Of a DNA stretch of 64,000 bases, positions 9,431 through 20,364 are shown piece by piece. The translations under genes and the position numbers were made by a program. Each line of letters starts with the position of its first letter. Position 1 is the stretch's first letter. A model generated the notes under the pieces. It did no database searches. It was not told the origin of the DNA and was given only the letters and a program-made list of their open reading frames with translations. This stretch comes from Eupeodes corollae (taxonomy: Eukaryota; Arthropoda; Insecta; Diptera; Syrphidae). The stretch is from assembly GCF_945859685.1 (NCBI RefSeq), contig NC_079147.1, forward strand, positions 50,808,946 through 50,872,945, given 5' to 3'.

Positions 9431-10080
9431 CTACTGTTCTGAACTTCGGGCAAAAACTATCTAGACATATTTAGAATTGTCTAATTTGTTATCTTTTAGT
9501 TATCACTTTATACTCGGCATATTGGTGTTTAGAGTGCGTTCGGGTTACATTGATTTTTGTTGGGTTTTGTATTTTCGCATGGGGAAGAAAGGAAGACAAT
9601 TAATGTTGAAAATAATTGATCAGGTATAACTGATCACTTTTGAAATGTCTAATTCCTCGTTGTAGTTTCCTTTAGTTCATGCAAGTCTGTGTGGGCCAAA
9701 AAGCGAAATAATGTATGAGCATAATATCGTCAAAATGTTGCATTGCAATTATTGCAAATGCGTATTAAAATTTTAGCTGTAGAACTTTTTTGTTGGAATT
9801 TGTCTTTAGTCGTTTGAAGACCTCATAAAAGGAGGTTGTTTGTCGTAATTAGCGAAAAAATAAATGTGGATTCTGACCTTGATGTTTTCGAATATTGAAA
9901 AAAAAATAGAAATAAACTTTTCACAGCACTAACTCTTGAAAAAAATTAATTTTTTTAAATAAGGTTCAAAAACCACCATTGAATTTAATTGATAAGGATG
10001 GTAAGGTCATCATGGTTGTTAAAACCAAAATAAAGTATTTTCTTATCCATGTTTTCTGTTTTCTTACGACAGTCCATTTG
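9431..10080 (+). other. AT-rich sequence before the hAT relic
   Basis: No clear coding signal. It may include the 5' part of the hAT element that follows, but I cannot identify its terminal repeat. Confidence 0.4.
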
Positions 10081-10089
10081 GGAAATATG

Positions 10090-11060
10090 GTTTGAGTGTA
10101 ATACAAAATTTTTTGGCTCAAGCAAAAAAGCATGAGGGTTACTTATTTTATATAATCAATACTGAAAATTTGAAAAGGTCATCTCAAATAGACCATCAAC
10201 TTGCTAGTGTTTCTAAAATGGCCGCAATACAGCATAACTTGCAAGTTTATAAGAACCGGGCAATCGTTTTCAGACTTCTTGAAGTCGTCAATTTTTTAGC
10301 AAGGTTTCCTGTCTTGCATTTAGAGGTTATAATAAAAATGTAAAAGCTCAAAATAGAATAAAGTACTTGGAACTATTAGACCTTTTGGCGGAAAATGAAG
10401 GTATGATGAGGGATCATCTTGAATCAATAATTCAGAATTCAAAATGATTTGATTATCGCCCTCACACAAGGTTTAAATGACTATATATTATACGAAAAGT
10501 TGAAAACTGTCAATTTTTAACCATCCAAGCAGATGAAACAACTGATGTTTCTTGCAGCAGTGAGCTTTGGAATCATATTGAGATTCACCATAAGCATTCA
10601 AATAATTAAACGTTTCTGTGGCTTTTCTAATATTTCAAGGGATAAATCAGCTAAAGGTATAGCCAAAATTATATAAAATATTCTTGAAGAAAGAGAAATT
10701 AGACACCAATTAATAAGTCAGACTTATGACGGGGCTAGTTTAATTTCAGGACATAAAGGAGGAGTGCAACCTCTTATTAAGGATATTTGTCCAGATACAG
10801 TTTTTGTACAATGTTGGGCACATCAACTTAACTGAGTTTAATTGTATAGTTCCGAACACCTAAAAGACAACTTGACGTCTTTTTACATGTAACTTGACTG
10901 AGCTCAATTCCTTTCTCTCTCGCTCTACATAACGAATACTTTTAATTAAAGATGAAGGGTTTTACTTGCAACATCCTTCAGAAACAAGATGGAATTACCA
11001 TTCAAGAGCTGTTCATACAATTAAAACTCATCTTGGTGTCATGATAAGTTTGCCAACCAT
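10090..11060 (+). pseudogene. hAT-type transposase relic (ZMYM1-like branch)
   Basis: Pieces of a hAT transposase of the branch with ZMYM1/DUF4371-type proteins can be read in three frames. A frame at 10092-10343 carries NRAIVFRLLEVVNFLARFP. Then come IKYLELLDLLAENEGMMRDHLES (about 10360-10430), IQADETTDVS (about 10520), QTYDGASLISGHKGGVQPL (about 10720) and FVQCWAHQLN (about 10805). After about 130 bases of unrelated sequence, PSETRWNYHSRAVHTIKTHL (about 10975) follows. ADETTD and YDGAS carry catalytic-type acidic residues of the family. Many stops and shifts make it inactive. It lies between the two halves of the decayed RTE-like LINE. Confidence 0.8.
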
Positions 11061-11911
11061 AACAGTTTAAACAAAGGTGAACATTTTGGTGAAACCTAAA
11101 TATCTCACGAACCAATGACGCCAGGGACTTTAATTAAATTGTATATTATATATTGTAACGTGATTATAAACCAGTATATTTTTGGAAAAAAAAATCCAAT
11201 TAACGACTTTTTTTATAAATCAACAAAACTGAAAAAAATGTGTAACCTAAAAAATTTTAGGAATAAATAATGAACAAAAACCAAATTGACAGTTGTTTTC
11301 TTAAAAATAAAAACATACAAAAGACAGTACTCAAAGTTCTTAAAAATTGAATTTCCTCAAAAATCTTTTTAATAACTTAAGATTATGGCTTAAAACTACT
11401 TTAATCTTTTGAAAAATATTGTTGTCAACATTCAATCAAATTTTGATAAAAATCGAATTGATAGTTTTTTTTTTACAAAAAATAAAAACCTGAACAAAAT
11501 TAACAAAACTTGGTAAAAATTTACTTTTGACTCAAATAGCTTCTCAAAAATTAAAAATATTGTTCTCAAACTTTTTTTATTTCGCAGAAAATATTGTTTT
11601 CGATATTCTGTAGTTTTTTTTAATAAAAAATCAAATAGCCAATTTTTTCATAAAAAAAATAAAATCTTCAAAAAATATTAAAAATCAAAATAATTTCATT
11701 CATCCAATTTGTAAAAATTTATTTAACAAAACTAGATTTTCAAACTAAGCTGTTTCTTGATGTGAAAAATATTGGTGGTTATTTTAAAATTTTTAAGAAG
11801 AATTCAGCTGACAACTTTTTTAACCCAAAACAAAAACCTACAAACTTTTGAGTAAGACAAATCGTAAGACAGGATGGGAAGTTGTCAGTGTGGGTCGCTC
11901 TGCAGCCTCTT
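11061..11911 (+). repeat. AT-rich dispersed repeat, copy 1
   Basis: About 850 bp of poly-A/T-rich non-coding sequence. It contains ATATCTCACGAACC, TGTAACGTGAT and repeated AAAATATTGTT blocks, ending with ATGGGAAGTT (11874-11883) and GCCTCTTTTT. Related copies are at 37180-37670, 44165-45247 and 48900-49600 (-), with a piece at 62580-62750. Confidence 0.8.
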
Positions 11912-11919
11912 TTTATTTT

Positions 11920-12540
11920 GATTCTACGACCGCAAAGCCAAGGCACAACTATTCAAAGCCATAATCAATATTTAGAATGGACTACGTCAAGACTAGTTTG
12001 GCCTGCCTCTTCTTCAACCTGGAGTTGGAGAAAGAAATTCGTGACTCTGACATGTCAACAAAAGGGACTATCTTCACCCGTCCAGCCAGATAACGGCTTT
12101 CGAATTACGAGAAGATGTAAATTTTTTCTTTATCAAGATCTAAAAGCTGGGGCTGCACAAAAATGAAGGAAAAACAAAGTACATAGTGGCGTCGACTGCG
12201 AGAAGAACAGTTGGTCACAAAATTAAGGTAGCGGAGCATGATTTTAAAGAAGTGCAATCTTTCAAATATTTTGGTTCAATAGTACTGGCCAATAACAACA
12301 TTGAAAAGCCAACAATGCTTTACAATCTAGAAACCTTGACATAACTTCTAAGCTGCTTTAGAACAGGATTATGGTTCTGCCATTACTCACATAGGGATCC
12401 GAGACCTGAGTGCTTATTAAATGGCACTCTTACCTCTTAGACACGTTCGAGAGGAAAGTCTTGCAGAGAATTTTTGACCCCTTATGTGAGCAAGGAAGAT
12501 TGCGGAGACGCTATAATCATGAATAGTATACAATCTACCT
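11920..12540 (+). mobile_element. decayed RTE-like LINE (divergent family), 3' half
   Basis: It begins with a 125-bp segment that repeats 9305-9427 (CTACGACCGCAAAGCCA onwards). Translation then gives DMSTKGTIF-like codons, NEGKTKYIVAS, FKEVQSFKYFGSIVLANNNIEK and FERKVLQRIFDPLCEQGRLRRRYN. These are the thumb and C-terminal region of an RTE-type LINE polyprotein. The YADD region is destroyed. The element is followed at once by the next RTE copy (12568). Confidence 0.72.
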
Positions 12541-12759
12541 AGAAGTTGATATTGTGACAAGTGTCCTGACTAGAACTACTTAGTGAACACCTTATAGGGC
12601 TTCTTCGACTTATTCGGAGCCCAGGCCTGTAAGGAGCGGATTTATCCGGCTCCCCATCCTTGGAGTTATACTTTGGATCTGGCCCTCTAGGTTGGGGGTT
12701 GTGTGTCGGGGTGACTTCCTGGCCACGTAAAAGCTTTCAAAGTTGCGAAGCACCAACAA

Positions 12760-14313
12760 GCCTCGGATACGGACGGATTTACTGTTGACAACCAACGCAA
12801 ACGAATAAAGGACAACGAACTTCGGATATGCACGTGGAATGTTAGGTCCCTTAACAGACCATGTGCGGCCGAAGAATTAGCGGAGGCCCTAGAACGATAT
12901 AAAGCAGATATCACCGCCATCCAGGAAATACGATGGGATGGACCGGGCAAAAAGAGGATTAAAAACTGCGATTTTTACTATGGTGACTGCTACCACGAAA
13001 ACCAACAGCGCTTATTTGGAGCCAGACTTAGGCAAGAAGTCTTGAGCTATAGGTGCATCAATGAGCGCCTCATGACCATACGCATCAAGGCTAAATTCGG
13101 CAACATTAGCCTGATATGCGCGCACGCCCCCACAGAAGAGAAAGACGACAACACCAAAGATATGTTCTTCGAGCTCTTAGACAAAACATATGAGCAGTGC
13201 CCTAGCTACGATATTAAAATAGTCTTGGGCGATTTTAATGACAAGCTAGGAAGCGAAGAGATCTTTGGTGGAATAATCGGGAAGAACAGCCTGCACGACA
13301 ACACTTCCGACAATGGATTCAGGCTCATAGATTTTGCTGCGGGGCGAAACTTCATGGTAGCCAGTACGCGTTTTCCACACCTCAACATCCACAAAGGAAC
13401 TTGGACTTCTCCAGATCAATCTACCGTCAACCAGATTGACCATATTGCGATCGACGCCAGACACGCTTCCAGCATTATGGATGTACGAACTTTCCGAGGA
13501 GCTAACATCGACTCGGACCACTACCTCGTTGTAGCCAGGGTAGCACTTCGGATTTCCAGACCCAAGGCAAAACAGGGAGGTGCTGGGAGAAGATACAACG
13601 TCGAACGGCTACAATCGCCAGAGATCGCCAAATCCTTTTCCGACCGAGTGACAAGTAACCTCTCTCGAAGTTCTCTGCCGCCAACACAATGTATCGAAAA
13701 CCAGTGGCAACATTGCCAAGATGCAATCAGAGAAGCCGCCTCTGATGTGCTGGGTTTCAAACAGCCACCAACAAGGAACCCCTGGTTTGATGAGGAATGT
13801 CGGCAGGCAAATGCAGCCAAACAACAGGCACGCAAAGCGGCGCTGCATAAAAGGACGAGAGCTGCTCGTGAGCTCTATGAGCAGAAGAGGCGAGAGGAAC
13901 GCCGACTTTTCAGAAGGAAAAAGAGAGGGCATGAGAAGCGTGCGGTCGAAGATGTTGAGAGGTATAAAAGCAGGAATGAGGTTCGAAAGTTTTATGAACA
14001 GGTGAAACGAAATTCACAGGTACATAAACCTGGAACCGAAGGCTGCAAAGACGAAAGTGGAAACATCATAGTGGAACCGCAGTCAATGCTGAGGATATGG
14101 AAGGACCACTTCTGCAGACTGTATAACGGCGACGAAGAACTGAATCCCGCTGTCAGGCAGGATGACCCATTCGATATAGACGACGAAAGCCAACAATCCC
14201 GTCCTCCCGACTTAGACGAAGTAAAGATTGCCATATCTAAGTTGAAGTCTAATAAAGCCGCTGGAGCGGATGGCTTGAATGCCGAGCTCTTTAAAGCAGC
14301 TGGAGATAAGTAG
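12760..14313 (+). pseudogene. RTE LINE polyprotein, endonuclease part (stop at 14313)
   Basis: An open frame runs from about 12730 to a TAG at 14311-14313; no convincing ATG starts it. The endonuclease domain begins with LRICTWNVRSL (about 12822) and contains ITAIQEIRWDG, ICAHAPTEEK, IVLGDFNDKLGS, TWTSPDQSTVNQIDHI and SDHYLVV. These are the exonuclease-endonuclease-phosphatase signatures, with catalytic Asn, Glu, Asp-Asn and Asp-His in place. This enzyme nicks target DNA to prime reverse transcription. After it come a basic linker and KSNKAAGADGLNAELFKAAGDK, the start of the reverse transcriptase. The copy at 37.7 kb has TTG where this one has TAG, so the stop is a point mutation. Near 13017 this copy lacks 18 bases present at 38.39 kb. 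Confidence 0.88.
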
Positions 14314-15720
14314 GTTAGGAACATGCACCAACTTATCTGTAAGATATGGCCGGAAGAAAGCATGCCCGATGAATGGAAAATCAGTATTGTTTGCCCGATC
14401 CTGAAGAAGGAGACCCTCTAAACTGCACCAACTATAGAGGAATCAGTCTACTAAACATCGCCTATAAAATCTTCTCTGCCGTAATATGTGAATGTCTAAA
14501 GCCCATCGTCAACAACCTGATAAGTCCTTATCAGTGTGGTTTTAGACTAGGAAAGTCCACAAATCTCACATTACGGCAGATCCTGGAAATAACCCAAGAA
14601 CACCAAATCGACACCAACCATCTTTTCATCGATTTTAAGGCCGCATATGACAGCATCTGCAGGGACGAGCTGTGTAGAGCCATGTCTAGTTTTGGCATCC
14701 CTCGTCCGTTTGTGCAGGATGACCATGGAGAATTCACGCTGCTCCATAAAGGTTCGAAACAACTTAACAGAACCTTTCGATGTCAAAAAAGGTTTTAGAC
14801 AAGGTGATGCGCTGTCATGCGATTTTTTTAACATCGTGCTTGAAAGAATAGTGCAGAGCTCACACGTCAACACTAGAGGCACTATCTTTCAAAAGTCTGT
14901 CCAATTACTGGCATATGCTAATGACATTGACATAATCGGTAGAACTCAGCGTGATGTCAATGGGGTTTTGTGAGTATTGTGGCAGAGGCGGCAAAAACGG
15001 GTTCAACGGTTAATGAGGGCAAAACAAAGTACATGTTGTCGTCAAGAAAGGACATACAACACCGACGTCTTGGTCAAAACGTCACCATCGACAGACGTAA
15101 CTTTGATGTAGTCAAGGACTTCATCTACCTAGGCTCCGCTGTAAACGCAGAAAACAACACCAGCGTTGAGATCAAACGCAGAATAACTCTTGCTAACCGC
15201 TGTTTCTTTGGACTAAGAAAGCAATTGAGTGGTAATGTCTTCTCTCGAGAGACCAAAGTGCTGATATATAAGACCCTTATCATCCCCCTCATCAGCATGG
15301 ACCATGACAAAAGCGGATGAAAGCACCTTGGGTCGCTTCGAGAGAAAAGTTCTTCGTGTGATCTACGGTCCCGTATGCATCGAAGGGGAGTGGAGGAGAA
15401 GATGGAACGACGAACTGTACGGGCTGTACAGCGACGTAGACTAAGCAAGAAGAGTAAAAGTCCAACGACCAAGATGGCTGGGTCACGTAGAGCGCATGGA
15501 AACCAATGCTCCGGCCCGGAAAGTCTTCGAATCCGCACCCATAGGACAACGCAGTAGAGGAAGACCGCGGATCAGGTGGCGCGCACAAGTGGAAGGTGAC
15601 CTCACCCAACTTGGAGCGCGAAACTGGAGACATCTAGCTAGGGACCGAGCTAGATGGAGAAGTTTGTTGGGTGAGGCCCTAGTTCACACAGGACTGTAGC
15701 GCCACCTTAAGTAAGTAAGT
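14314..15720 (+). pseudogene. RTE LINE polyprotein, reverse transcriptase and C-terminus
   Basis: Past the TAG the frame reads MHQLICKIW and MPDEWKISIVCPILKK, then shifts near 14405. In the next frame are NYRGISLLNIAYKIFS, YQCGFRLGKSTN and HLFIDFKAAYD. Another shift near 14710 leads to FDVKKGFRQGDALSCDFFN and the catalytic region, here LAYANDIDIIGR: the YADD motif has Asp to Asn (near 14925), while the other copy keeps YADD. After a shift at about 14970, NEGKTKYMLSSRKD and FIYLGSAVNAENN follow, then a region ending RGRPRIRWRAQVEGDL, typical of the C-terminus of these LINEs. It is clearly non-functional. Confidence 0.88.
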
Positions 15721-15727
15721 AAGTAAG
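15674..15727 (+). repeat. LINE 3' end shared with SINE, and (AAGT)n tail
   Basis: AGGCCCT...GGACTGT...GCGCCACC (15674-15706) followed by TTAAGTAAGTAAGTAAGTAAGT. The 33-base part matches the SINE tail at 29 of 33 positions without gaps. Confidence 0.88.
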
Positions 15728-15729
15728 TC

Positions 15730-16700
15730 CTGGCTAGAAAAACTGGATGGATAAATAGAGAACAACTACAAATTCTAACTGATTTTATAAAATGCTGAAA
15801 ATAACATAATTTTCGTAACGTTTTGTTAACTAAGATAATGTTTCGCTATTCAGTTAGTGATTTATTTAATTTTTCTCTCACATCCGGACAACTGCATTAC
15901 GATCGTCACTGTCCACCTACTGTATTCAGTTTCAGTTTCAATTTCAGATTTTTGTTTAATGAGAATTTTAATTAATTTATTACTCGTAAATCTGATTTCT
16001 TCTGGGTTATGGTTCCTTTTTGTCCAAAGACAAATATTGTGTTTAAGCATAATAAAATTGACATTGATTGATTTCTCATTATTCTTATTTTATTTAACGT
16101 GTTTTTTCTTTTGTTGACGTGAAAAATAAACATATATGCACTTTTTAAAGGTCAAAAAGGGCTTCCGTTGAATTGGCTCTGAATACATTGAAAATTACTT
16201 TTAAAAATGAACCTTTAGTATCCTACCTACGAAGCATGGCACATGGCACAACTATATATACACAACGATACATATTAATCTCCTCTTGTCACCTACAAAA
16301 TACACTCATACATATACATATGTATTTTCCATATGTTATTTTTCGTAAACAATATAATTGAATATCGCTTTAATCGTTCATATCAGTGATTAACTTATTA
16401 TATGTACAATATTCGTATTTATCAACCCTCAAAGGATAATTCGTAACTTCAATTTCAGAAACCATTCATATCTTTTAAGAGAATGAACATGAATGGTTCA
16501 CACTTTTGAAAATTCATTATTGTCAGATTGAGGTCCTGCTTATTTTTAATTTATTATTTAAGTGAAAATGTAAACAGAAATTTATAGTAAAAGGGACGAT
16601 TTCGGGATATTTTTGACAGAAGCAGCTTTAAGTAACCAAATTTGTTTGACATGTGGAGATAATTATTTTTTTTTTATTATGACATCGGCTTTCAAATAAT
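15730..16700. other. AT-rich stretch without recognised gene
   Basis: No protein similarity seen. A short inverted repeat AACCATTCAT / ATGAATGGTT lies at about 16459-16498. Confidence 0.55.
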
Positions 16701-16714
16701 AGACATGGCACCCA

Positions 16715-16985
16715 GGAGGACACAAATTTCTGCACCTTTGTCTACAAACTCCTACTCTCACCTCTCAATGATGAGTTTCGAAAGGATAGTACCTCGGTCC
16801 TTGAGTGGAGATTGGGTATCACATAACCACATAACTTTTTATCCAGACGGCAGCGGAAGAATTTTCAAGATGGAATCAATGGTGGCGTCTACAGTTCTAG
16901 TTATAGGCGAAGAGGCGACTGTCGAATCACTTAGCTCATCCTCTCAATGGATCTAATACCTCTTACTAAATAGAGATACTCTAGA
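16715..16985 (+). mobile_element. RTE LINE 5'-region fragment
   Basis: Matches the 5' leader seen at 37700-37955. Shared stretches include TATCAACTCCTACTCTCACC-like sequence, ATCCAGACGGTAGCGGA-like sequence and ATGGAATCAA followed by GTGGCGTCTACAGTTC. It ends close to the left border of the next element. Confidence 0.75.
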
Positions 16986-17000
16986 GAAAAATAATGCACC

Positions 17001-17490
17001 AGGGTTGCCTATCAGCTTTTTGGCCGAAGACGTCTAAGCCGGAGCACTTCCGGTGCGTTTTTTTCATCATGACTTAGCCCATTCAGTTAATTGCTGAAAC
17101 TAGTACCAAACAATAGAGCTCGACGAGATAGATCAAAATATATAGGGTTGCCTAACTAAAAGTGGGCCGAAGCGCTTGGCAGCCCTATTTCAAGGTGCGT
17201 ATTTTTCGAGTTAATGGTTAAATTTGGTATCAAATGAAAGGTCTGAGTCTACTGATTATGAATATATAGGGTTGCCATGGCTTAACTGGGCCGAACCCCT
17301 CGGCAGCCCCGTTATACAAAAAAAATCCACCAAATATGTAATGCCTTATAACTTAATAGTTTGTCTGGCTTTGTTCATCGAATTGTATTGTATTTAATGT
17401 ATTATATATCAAATGAAAGCTCAGAGCTTTCATTTTATTTAACCAAAAACATTACTTTATCTATTGACGTAAATAAAAGACTATTTTTTA
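17001..17490 (+). repeat. left inverted arm with subterminal repeats
   Basis: Three units beginning AGGGTTGCC at 17001, 17144 and 17268 (spacing 143 and 124 bp) share GGCCGA...GGCAGCCC and, between the later units, a GGTATCAAATGAAAG-type segment. The segment 17216-17490 is repeated inverted at 20365-21160. Confidence 0.8.
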
Positions 17491-17799
17491 TATTAAAATA
17501 TAAGCATACATTCGTCGCACTGTTAAAAACACCCGGTGATGCTCATTAATTTACCAAAAACATAAGAAATGTGTTTTTTAGCAAAGACTATAACGTTTGA
17601 TCAACATCAAGGTCAACATGAAGTCAAACCTGTCAAAGTTCTCTTTAAAAGTTTTAATCACGAGTGGGTACATACCATATAACAGTCTAATTTTTCAAGG
17701 AGACCTGTTGATTTGACACTTGAGCAGACGATAAATGCAGATGCTGCAATTTCTTTAACTAGTATAAGCCATTTTACAAACTCCATTTATGCGCGACAG

Positions 17800-19612
17800 C
17801 GTTAGGCTTTGAGTCATAGTCTGCGAACAAAAATAACATCAACTATGCTTGGCGAAATTAATTTATCTAAAAACGATGAAACAATTCATGAACTCGAAAG
17901 TTTTAGGATTACAAAAGACAGAAAAACCTTAGAGAACATAAATTCAAATTTCAAAAATAACATCAATCCATTTGATAAATCGGTAGACGAAAAAAGTTTA
18001 TTTAACGTAGTTACAGGAAGGGCTGTTTCGGAAGAGACAATGAATTTCCTCTTAAATTTAAACAAAATGGGTGAAACCAAAAAACATGAGTTCATAGCTG
18101 ATTGTAATAAAAATCCTGAAAGATTTGAAAAACCCATCGAAAGAATAAACCTACAAAATTTTGCTTCGGAGTGTTTGAAAAAAAACACTTAAAAGCAAGG
18201 ATGGCACTAAGAACGTTTTGTTGAAAATGGAGCGTTATATATTTGGAAGATTGCTTGCTATTGCTCTAGAAAAGAAAATTGATATGGAGTACTGTCTTTC
18301 ATTTCCATTATCATCAGCACCACCTTCATTGTGCCATTGTACGGGAGAAATGCTCAAGACAGATAAATCAGTACTTGCAAACAAATTACGTTCCTTCCAT
18401 GTATCTAATCCTCCTTCTAACGTTGATGTTGATTTAATAGATAGGTTTTATCTATTAGGGCCTTCTTTACCTCAGAGGTTTGACAAACTATCTGAGCTTA
18501 TTTTAAAAAAAAATTTGCAACACCAGTGATACCCAGATCCACTTGATATTTGATGATTACTTTACTCCATCAATCAAAGATGTCGACCGAAATAACCGCC
18601 ATGAAATCAGTGCAAACTACACAATTCGTGGGCCATCACAAATAAGGCCAAATGACTTTTTTAAACATTTGCGTAACAAAAAATTCAAAGAAGCTTTAGT
18701 TGCATTTTTATGTAGTCACTATGAAAGTAGTAGTATCTGGTCGCATTTAGGGAATAAGAAGCTGTCCCTAACTGTTGAAGAGCAGTGTTTCTCATTTACA
18801 TGTTGGAACAATAATATCTATTGTTAAGACTCTTGAAAGGACTATTTATATCACCACGAGGAAGCCGATACGAGAATTGTCTATCATTTAAGTAAATTAT
18901 CAAACAACTCAAAAGTAATGATAAAATCGTCGGATACTGACATTTTAATTATTTTGCTTGGAAATATCCATAAACTCAAAAATTTTGAGATATTTTTAAC
19001 AACACTAGGTTCCGCACCGCATTGCTTAAATTGTACCGAGGTTTCAAAAAAACTTGGCGATAGGCTTTGTAAATCCTTACCGGGTTTCCATGCCTTCACT
19101 GGAAGTGACTATACCGCCAGTTTCCATCGGAAAGCCAAGGCAAAGCCCTTTGAACAGTTGGTAAAAAATGAAAAAATTCAAAAAAATATTTGCGTCCTTA
19201 AACACTCCGAACCAAATTAACAACATTGAAAACATGGAATTACTACAAGAATTCACATGCAATTTGTACTCCACAAAATGCAAAAGTATCAATCTTTCAC
19301 GCTTTATTATTTTTCAAAATATATTTTCAACGAAAAGCAATGAATATCGCTTTCTAAAAAAAATTAAAAATTTCGATTCCAGTATGTTACCACCATGCTG
19401 GATATCTTTAAAACAAAAAATTCTAAGGACGATTTACGTCAATGCCATGTGGCAAAATGCTACTGAACCTCAATGCAGTCAATTAAATCCCAATGAGTGT
19501 GGTTGGTTAGTTAAGGCGACATAATAGAACCGCTTTGGATCGTAGGAGATGCTACACCTATATCTGTCGAAGTAAAAGAAGAAGTTAGTTTTTATTCTGA
19601 TGACGATAACTA
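17800..19612 (+). pseudogene. repeat-associated protein, possibly PIN/XPG-like nuclease, broken
   Basis: One coding region is spread over three frames: about 17809-18192, 18205-18529, 18535-19220 and 19168-19612. Readable blocks in order are VVTGRAVSEETMNFLLNLNK; MERYIFGRLLAIAL...CLSFPLSS; LIFDDYFTPSIKDVDR...YTIRGPSQIRP; HEEADTRIVYHLSKL (18858); KSSDTDILIILLG (18924); LPGFHAFTGSDYTASFHRKAKAKPF (19078); LPPCWISLKQKILRT...MWQNAT; NECGW. The EEADT, SDTD and GSDY motifs, with acidic residues in that order, resemble the metal-binding positions of FEN/XPG-type PIN nucleases. I recognise the family as one often found multi-copy in invertebrate genomes. The nuclease role is inferred from motifs only. 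At least three frameshifts and two stops (about 18827-18836) make it dead. Confidence 0.75.
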
Positions 19613-20364
19613 AACGAAAAATTGAAAAAAAATGTATGTATGCTATTATTTGTATCTTATTTTGTAAATGTAAACTATTGGAAAGTAAAATATATTCGTA
19701 GATATCATGTTTTACAATTTTTGTATTGTTAAGCTTATTGTTATTGAATAAAAGTATATCAAAAACTATGTTCCTTAAATTTGTAAATGAAAAAGTATTT
19801 AAATTGTGATTTTTTTGTTTAACGGTAAATACAAGTTGAATAAAAACTCTGCTCATATAAAAAATATATATAAGTTATAACTACAGAACAAACTAAAAGA
19901 ATTTTTTGAACAACGGAAATGAAATCACATTCATATTCCAAACAAATATGAATGTGATATCGTATTCCCTTACAGTCATCAATTTAAAGAACAAAGAAAC
20001 AAAAATGCTGACGAAGTCAGTAATGTAAATAAAGATACACTTCAAAACTGGTCGTCTGCGACGTTCCAGTTTAGTTCTAAAATTACTCCTTAACAATAAA
20101 GATCAAGAAACAAGAGCTCCACTCTTGATATTCTTTTTTAAAAATATTTGCATCTAAATTGCATTTTTAATTTATATGTATATAAAAATATATAAAAACT
20201 CTGTTTACTTATAAATATCTCCCATGAAAAAGAATTAATGATTTATTAAGCCAATTTTAAAGGTAAATCATCTAGCTATGTAAAAGAAGGCAACTTATAC
20301 TTTTTGAATAGAAAAAGCAATTATAGTTGCCACTGTACTTTTTTGACCAAAATTTCATTTGATA

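Larger units (their letters stand above)
12568..15727 (+). mobile_element. RTE-like non-LTR retrotransposon (LINE), best copy
   Basis: About 3.2 kb. A 5' region (from about 12568) is shared with the copy at 37.95 kb. Then come an apurinic-type endonuclease, a reverse transcriptase and a short 3' end that stops in (AAGT)n at about 15708-15727. The single broken ORF, short length and tetranucleotide tail fit the RTE/BovB-like LINEs of insects; an R1-like relative is the alternative. Related pieces: 37.7-40.76 kb (+), 16715-16985 (+), 4760-5050 (-), 21165-22470 (-) and 57885-58930 (-). The last 33 bases before the tail are shared with the SINE. Confidence 0.9.

Noticed and set aside
13206..13932. 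Minus-strand frames opposite the RTE endonuclease
   Set aside because: They mirror the coding strand of a recognised LINE protein and have no features of their own.
17001..17330. Regarding the AGGGTTGCC units as a CRISPR-like array
   Set aside because: Only three degenerate units with 124-143 bp spacing in a eukaryotic transposon arm; no similar spacers or cas genes.
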